DNA of 64,000 bases, taken from the NCBI GenBank assembly GCA_037976565.1, contig CP137667.1, forward strand, positions 2,120,390-2,184,389, written 5' to 3'. Positions 58,964-64,000 of the stretch are shown here, one piece after another. Under the pieces are notes generated by a model. It worked only from the letters and a program-made list of their open reading frames with translations. It was not told the DNA's origin and made no database searches. A program made the translations under genes and the position numbers. Numbering within the stretch: position 1 is the first letter of the stretch; each line of letters starts with the position of its first letter. This DNA comes from Mesocentrotus franciscanus (Eukaryota; Echinodermata; Echinoidea; Camarodonta; Strongylocentrotidae).

Positions 58964-59698
58964 TGTCTGGCTATACCACAGAAATGTATTTTACAGTTCT
59001 CTGGGTTAAACCCGTACCCTCTTTTGGATTTAGATACTTGAAGATATGCCCTTTGTCGTTATTATGTATTGAATGTAGACATTGTATTGTTAAAACTTCC
59101 TTTTTCTCTCTCTCTCATTCTTGCATTGCTCTATCTCTCTCCCCCTCTCTCTCTTTCTCTCTCCCTCACTCTTTCATCGCTCTCTCGCTGATTGGGAGAG
59201 GGTGGCAGATTAAAACGCCCACAAGCTGGTCTAATCCAGAAGCGGAATTGAGCCCCTTTGATGCATGATATAAATAGCGCCCTCTTAAATTCTGAAAATG
59301 GCCTTCTTTCTGTAGCCGTTGCTCCATTGTGCCTGGCTAAACCACAGAAATGTATTTTACAGTTCTCTGGGTTAAACCCGTACCTTCTTTTGGATTTAGA
59401 TACTTGAAGATATGCCCTTTGTCGTTATTATGTATTGAATGTAGACATTGTATTGTTAAAACTTCCTCTTTCTCTCACTCTCTCTCATTCTTGCATTGCT
59501 CTCTCTCTCTCTTTCTCTCTCCCTCCCCCCTCTCTCTCGCCCTCACTCTTTCATCGCTCTCTCGCTGATTGGGAGAGGGTGACAGATTAAAACGACCACA
59601 AGCTGGTCTAATGCAGAAGCGGAGTTGAGCCCCTTTGATGCATGATATAAATAGCGCCCTCTTAAATTCTGAAAATCACCTTCTTTCTGTGGCCTTAG
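58964..59698 (+). repeat. ~365-bp satellite, two units right of the MULE element
   Basis: The unit runs GTGCCTGGCTAAACCACAG, CCCGTACCCTCTTTTGGATT, TAGACATTGTATTGTTAAAA, (CT)n, CGCTGATTGGGAGAGGG, TGATGCATGATATAAATAGC, TTTCTGTAGCCGTTG. The second unit is cut at TAG (59696-59698) by foldback element 4. Confidence 0.9.
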
Positions 59699-60976
59699 TA
59701 GTCAGGTGGCTTAGTGAAATTATCGTTACTTGCCGGATAAAAGCACCATTTTTGGTACAGGGCTCCCTTAGGACCTACTAAACGATATTAGGCTAGGAGC
59801 CCCCAGCAAAAATTTCAATTTAAGGGTGTGGGGGCGGGGGCGTCTTTTGGAGCCCCCAAATAATTTTATAACATTGATTTGTTGTTGTACAAATGCCATT
59901 TTTAGTACAGGGCTCCCTTAGGAACTACTAAACGATATTAGGCTAGGAGGCTCCGGCAAAATATCATATAAGGGTGTAGGGCGGGGGCGTGGCCTCGTAG
60001 CCCCCAACAAATTTAGAAGGTAATATAACATTTATTTGTTGTTGTAAATATTTTGGTACAGGGCTTCCTTAGGACCTACTGAACGATATTGGGGTAGGAG
60101 CCCCCGGCAAGAATATCATATAAGGGTGTGGGACAGGGGCGTCGCTTCGTAGACCCCAAATAATTTAGAAGGTAATATAACATTTATTGTTGTTGTACAA
60201 ATGCCATTTTTGGTACAGGGCTTCCTTAGGACCTACTGAACGATATTAGGGTAGGAGCCCCCGGCAAGAATATCATATAAGGGTGTGGGACAGGGGCGTC
60301 GCCTCGTAGTTTACAAATAATTTGTAAGATAATAAAACATCGATTTGTTGTTGTACAAACGCCATTTTTGGTACAGGGCTTCATTAGGTCCTGCTGAATG
60401 ATGGTAGGGTAGGAGCCCCCGGCATACATATTCATATATGTGTGATTGGGGGCCCCATGGCGTTTGTACAACAACAAATCAATGCTATATTATCTTACAA
60501 ATTATTTGTGGACTACGAGGCGACGCCCCTGTCCCACACCCTTATATGATATTCTTGCCGGGGCTCCTACCCTAATATCGTTCAGTAGGTCCTAAGGAAG
60601 CCCTGTACCAAAATGGCATTTGTACAACAACAAATAAATGTTATATTACCTTCTAATTTATTTAGGGGCTACGAGGCCACGCCCCCGCCCTACACCCTTA
60701 TATGATATTTTTTGCCGGGGGCTCCTGCCCTAATATCGTTCAGTAGGTCTTAAGGAATCCTTGTTCCAAAAATGGCATTTGTACAACAAATCAATGTTAT
60801 AAAATTATTTGGGGGCTTTAAAAAGACGCTCCCGCCCACCCTTAAATTGAATTTTTTGCCGGGGGCTCCTAGCCTTATATCGTTTAGTAAGTCCTAAGGA
60901 AGCCCTGTACCAAAAATGGTGCTTTTATCCAGCAAGTAACGATAATCGATAAATTTGACGCTAAGCCACCTGACTA
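59699..60976. mobile_element. Foldback element 4: 1.28 kb, ~155-bp units in opposed arrays
   Basis: The ends TAGTCAGGTGGCTTAG and CTAAGCCACCTGACTA are perfect inverted repeats, flanked by TAG at 59696-59698 and 60977-60979. The left arm has about five units (TTTTTGGTACAGGGCT, ACGATATTAGGCTAGGAGCC, GGGTGTGGGGCGG). The right arm has about three inverted units, and the centre is near 60450. A complete satellite unit at 61267-61295 shows the uninterrupted site CTGTGGCCGTAGCTCC. No coding capacity. Confidence 0.88.
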
Positions 60977-61345
60977 TAGCTCCATTGTGCCTGGCTAAAC
61001 CACAGAAATGTATTTTACAGTTATCTGGGTTAAACCCGTACCCTCTTTTGGATTTAGATACTTGAAGATATGCCCTTTGTCGTTATTATGTATTGAATGT
61101 AGACATTTTATTGTTAAAACTTCCTCTTTCTCTCTCTCTCTCTCTCATTCTTGCATTGCTCTCTCTCTCTCTCTCTCCCTCCCCCTCTCTTTCTCTCTCC
61201 CCTCACTCTTTCATCGCTCTCTCGCTGATTGGGAGAGGGTGGCAGATTAAAACGCTCACAAATGACCTTCTTTCTGTGGCCGTAGCTCCATTGTGCCTGG
61301 CTAAACCACAGAAATGTATTTTACAGTTATGTGGATTTAGATACT
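60977..61345 (+). repeat. ~365-bp satellite, final unit and partial unit
   Basis: It resumes at TAGCTCCATTGTGCC and goes through the (CT)n tract and TTTCTGTGGCCGTAGCTCC. The next unit is truncated after AGATACTTGAAGATATGCCC. Confidence 0.88.
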
Positions 61346-61789
61346 TGAAGATATGCCCTTTCCAGCCAAATACAAAAAAATTATACCCTCTCATTGAACG
61401 GCTATGCGAATATTGCCTTCATAATTTGCACTTTTCAAGAAAATTGCGAAATAACTTCAATTACCTTGCTCTAAAATAGTAATCTTTATACATATGTCCA
61501 ATGAAACTTGGCAGACATTATGGATCCATACACGTGACAACTGTCTGTCAAGTTCGGAAGAATTTGATGACTTTATCAAAGTTATCGCCCAAAATGATGA
61601 ATTTACTATGCATTACGTAACGGCCCGTTTAATGCTTGAAATACATTGCGCACAGATGACCATGGTGTCAAACTGACCTCATTGCAATGCCCTTTCGAAT
61701 GATACCAAATACAGTATATGTTATCACAGAAAATGTTGAGTAAATAGCATTTGAACAAGGGTCACTATACGAATTCCGCTGAGTTTCCG
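61346..61789. other. No recognised features
   Basis: Short frames such as the one at 61494-61676 have no supporting context. Confidence 0.4.
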
Positions 61790-62750
61790 CCTAAGTATAA
61801 CACGTAGTGCCTATGACGTCATTTTATCAGACCCTGTTTCGCCCCTTGTTCAACCTTTTCTTTCCTTGAAATTTTGCAAGCGCAGTCTGGGTTGCCAAAC
61901 GCAGGTCATCTCGAAGCTGGATCTTTAAAATCTGTCAAGGGGGGAATTTTAGACGCCATTTAATGCCCGGGGTTATTATATTAGTATTGACTGTCATTTG
62001 TGCCACACGCACGCTTCAAGTCGTGTTCTAGCTTCATTCACCAAAATCCCATTCGTTTTGCACGCAGGGCTTGTAAGCCCTATTCATGTGCCTTCCATTA
62101 TCCCGATTCCAAGCAGTAACAAATTGATATTTCAGGACTCATGATAAATTTGTTTAACAGTTGATTCCGCTCGGTTGAATCTATTGTCGGATTTTTTAGC
62201 AGAGAGAGATAGAAGTGAATATAATACAATGCTATTTGAACAATATTTGGTGACAAAAGACGGCACTCTAGCTGGTACCATTTGTATGTAGTGTCACATA
62301 TATAATACATCTGACTGGGTGCCATAAGGTAGGTGATGGACGTGAACGCTGCATGGGCCGTTATAATGAAAACGAATCAAGAAATAATGGAATTTTAGGG
62401 AATATTACGATTTTTCAACAAATAGTAAACATCTGATAACTTCAGATGTCTGTTTTATTATGATTACAATTTAAGTCATTTCAAGTAACAAAATATGTTT
62501 TAGTATTTTTGCATTACCTCAAAATGCTGCCAAAGGTAACACAAAATTGTACTTCTGGGTTCCCGCACAATTATAATACGTATGGGCTATGACGTCAATT
62601 TTCCGAACGCCATCCATTCGCCCCCTTTTGCTCCTTTATTTCTTTAAAATTTTGAAGGCATATTCTGGGTGGCCAAACGCAGTGCATCTCAAAGCCGGAT
62701 TTTATTGACGCTATTTAATACCCAATCTATAAGTATTAAAGCTACTTTTC
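61790..62750 (+). repeat. Pair of diverged direct repeats (61790-61990 and 62560-62745)
   Basis: Shared order: CTATGACGTCA, CGCCCCTTGTTC / CGCCCCCTTTTGCTCC, TTCTGGGTGGCCAAACGCAG (or TCTGGGTTGCCAAACGCAGG), CATCTC, AAGC, GGAT, then GACGC-ATTTAAT. Identity is clearly reduced, so the duplication is old. Confidence 0.6.
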
Positions 62751-63884
62751 TGTGATTTAAATAAGCTTTATTATGGACAATGGTAACAGTTGCTTTGTCA
62801 TTAGTTTGAATATATTTTTTTAATATCAAACATAAGAGGATGTGAAAACCTGTTACTAATGCCCAATGAATAACCCCTAAGAATGGGGTCAGTCTAGATG
62901 CACTCCAAATCTACAACGTGTCACAAAACAACGACTTGTTAACCACTACAGTCAGGATCCTGGATACATTTGTATAGTACATGTAAGCAATTGTATAACT
63001 TTAAACCAAAATTCCACGATTCTGAATTTAAAAAAGCTCCAAATAGTCGTCAATAACTACGTGTATTCTCACTTGTAAAAGGAACTTACATTTACAATCT
63101 CGTCATACGGTACATGTAAGAAGATCTACTCTACATGTAAATGTACAGGAATTTCAGCTGAGGGTCTGTATTACGTACATACCCGAGACTAACTCATTTT
63201 TTGGGGTCAAGCCGTACTATTGGATCCTTCCAAAAGGAAACTGATTTAGGCTTGACTTTAAGACAGGACTGCAGTAGACTTATAATAAAATAAAACCAAA
63301 GTAGCCCAGGGAGGTGGGAGGGACCTTCCTGAGCAGTCTAAGTAGACACACGAACCATTGTCAGTCAATGCACCTGTCACAGTGTCTGATCTACATAGAC
63401 TAACATTAGTTTAAACAGGCTTTACTTCAGAAGAAGTGAAAATCTCTTTTGCATCAAAATATGAAGTCTGTATAACTAGACTACAGACTCTCAACTGAAG
63501 CATTCATGTGCGCTATGGTTTGGAAATAGTCTATTATTCAAACAGAATGTAATTAAAGTTATTTTCCTCCTGATAAGATGCAAACACAGTGTTTAAGATG
63601 GTCATGATAGCCCAGATTTCTCGCTAGGATGCTGTTCTTCATTTTGGACTATTAATTTCAAGCGTAATATTTTTAAAATAACAAGTCTTAAAACCATATG
63701 TTCATTCAAATTTGACCTATTTTTTTAACGTGTTAAGCCCATATACAGTACATGTACAGTGTCAATTTACACAATGTCTGGTTGCAGTTTTAAAACTCTT
63801 GTGTTGGAGCCATTGTGGTTCCAAACAGACAATGTACATGTACATGTAAGCCTATGTACATGACATATACATGACAGGTTTTTA
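62751..63884. other. Non-coding, rich in TACATGTA palindromes
   Basis: TACATGTA or GTACATGTAC words recur near 62978, 63111, 63132, 63749 and 63835-63850. No gene is seen. Confidence 0.5.
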
Positions 63885-64000
63885 TGATTTAAAGATAAAG
63901 TTGAGTTCTGGTCATGCGATTGCATCGTGAAAGAAACGGTGTGGAATCGATCGGAAAGTTGATTATGTAGCATATACGTATTGGTGTGTACTGCAAGGTT
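63885..64000. repeat. Inverted copy of the 20.8-kb dispersed repeat, cut by the window end
   Basis: GGTCATGCGATTGCATCGTG through GTATTGGTGTGTACTGCAAG is the reverse complement of 20820-20930. Confidence 0.75.

Overview
The window is animal nuclear DNA. It has GT-AG introns, LINE and SINE retrotransposons, TTAA-type and hAT-type MITEs, Helitron-type elements and abundant microsatellites. Foldback elements with tandem-repeat arms, the frequent TACATGTA word and the transposon mix suggest a marine invertebrate, most likely an echinoderm, but no sequence here fixes the species. I find no convincing intact host gene. Almost everything that can be read is a mobile element, a relic of one, or a tandem repeat.

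Layout: 0.4-1.4 kb is a LINE relic split by a 475-bp inverted-repeat element. 2.7-4.6 kb holds weak candidate exons. 6.8-12.6 kb is one decayed gene of an uncharacterised, probably multicopy family. It is cut by a foldback element (9.4-10.7 kb), by a minisatellite-bounded insertion (10.9-12.5 kb) that itself contains nested MITEs, and by a decayed LINE (12.6-15 kb). 17-24.6 kb is dense in palindromic TTAA MITEs around a 2.3-kb foldback element (21.0-23.3 kb). 27-28.3 kb is a nested hAT-like element. 29.1-30.9 kb is a 247-bp satellite. 33.7-34.1 kb is a (TAG)n tract and 34.1-34.8 kb is another LINE tail.

34.9-44.4 kb is a head-to-tail array of at least four ~2.45-kb Helitron/Helentron-like units. 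Each carries a Pol III-style tRNA-like gene with a T-run, and the fourth runs into a 500-N assembly gap. 45.1-61.3 kb is a ~365-bp satellite split by two elements. One is a ~13-kb element with minisatellite terminal inverted repeats and a near-perfect 8-bp target duplication, which contains a four-exon FLYWCH plus MULE transposase gene. The other is a 1.3-kb foldback element whose empty site can be read from a neighbouring satellite copy. 61.3-64 kb is mostly non-coding with old duplicated segments.

The only gene with an assembled multi-exon structure is the MULE transposase. Its first three exons are open and its splice sites are good, but the last exon carries two single-base frameshifts. 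The strongest result is that this transposase sits inside foldback-style minisatellite arms, in a window that has three other foldback elements with unrelated ends.
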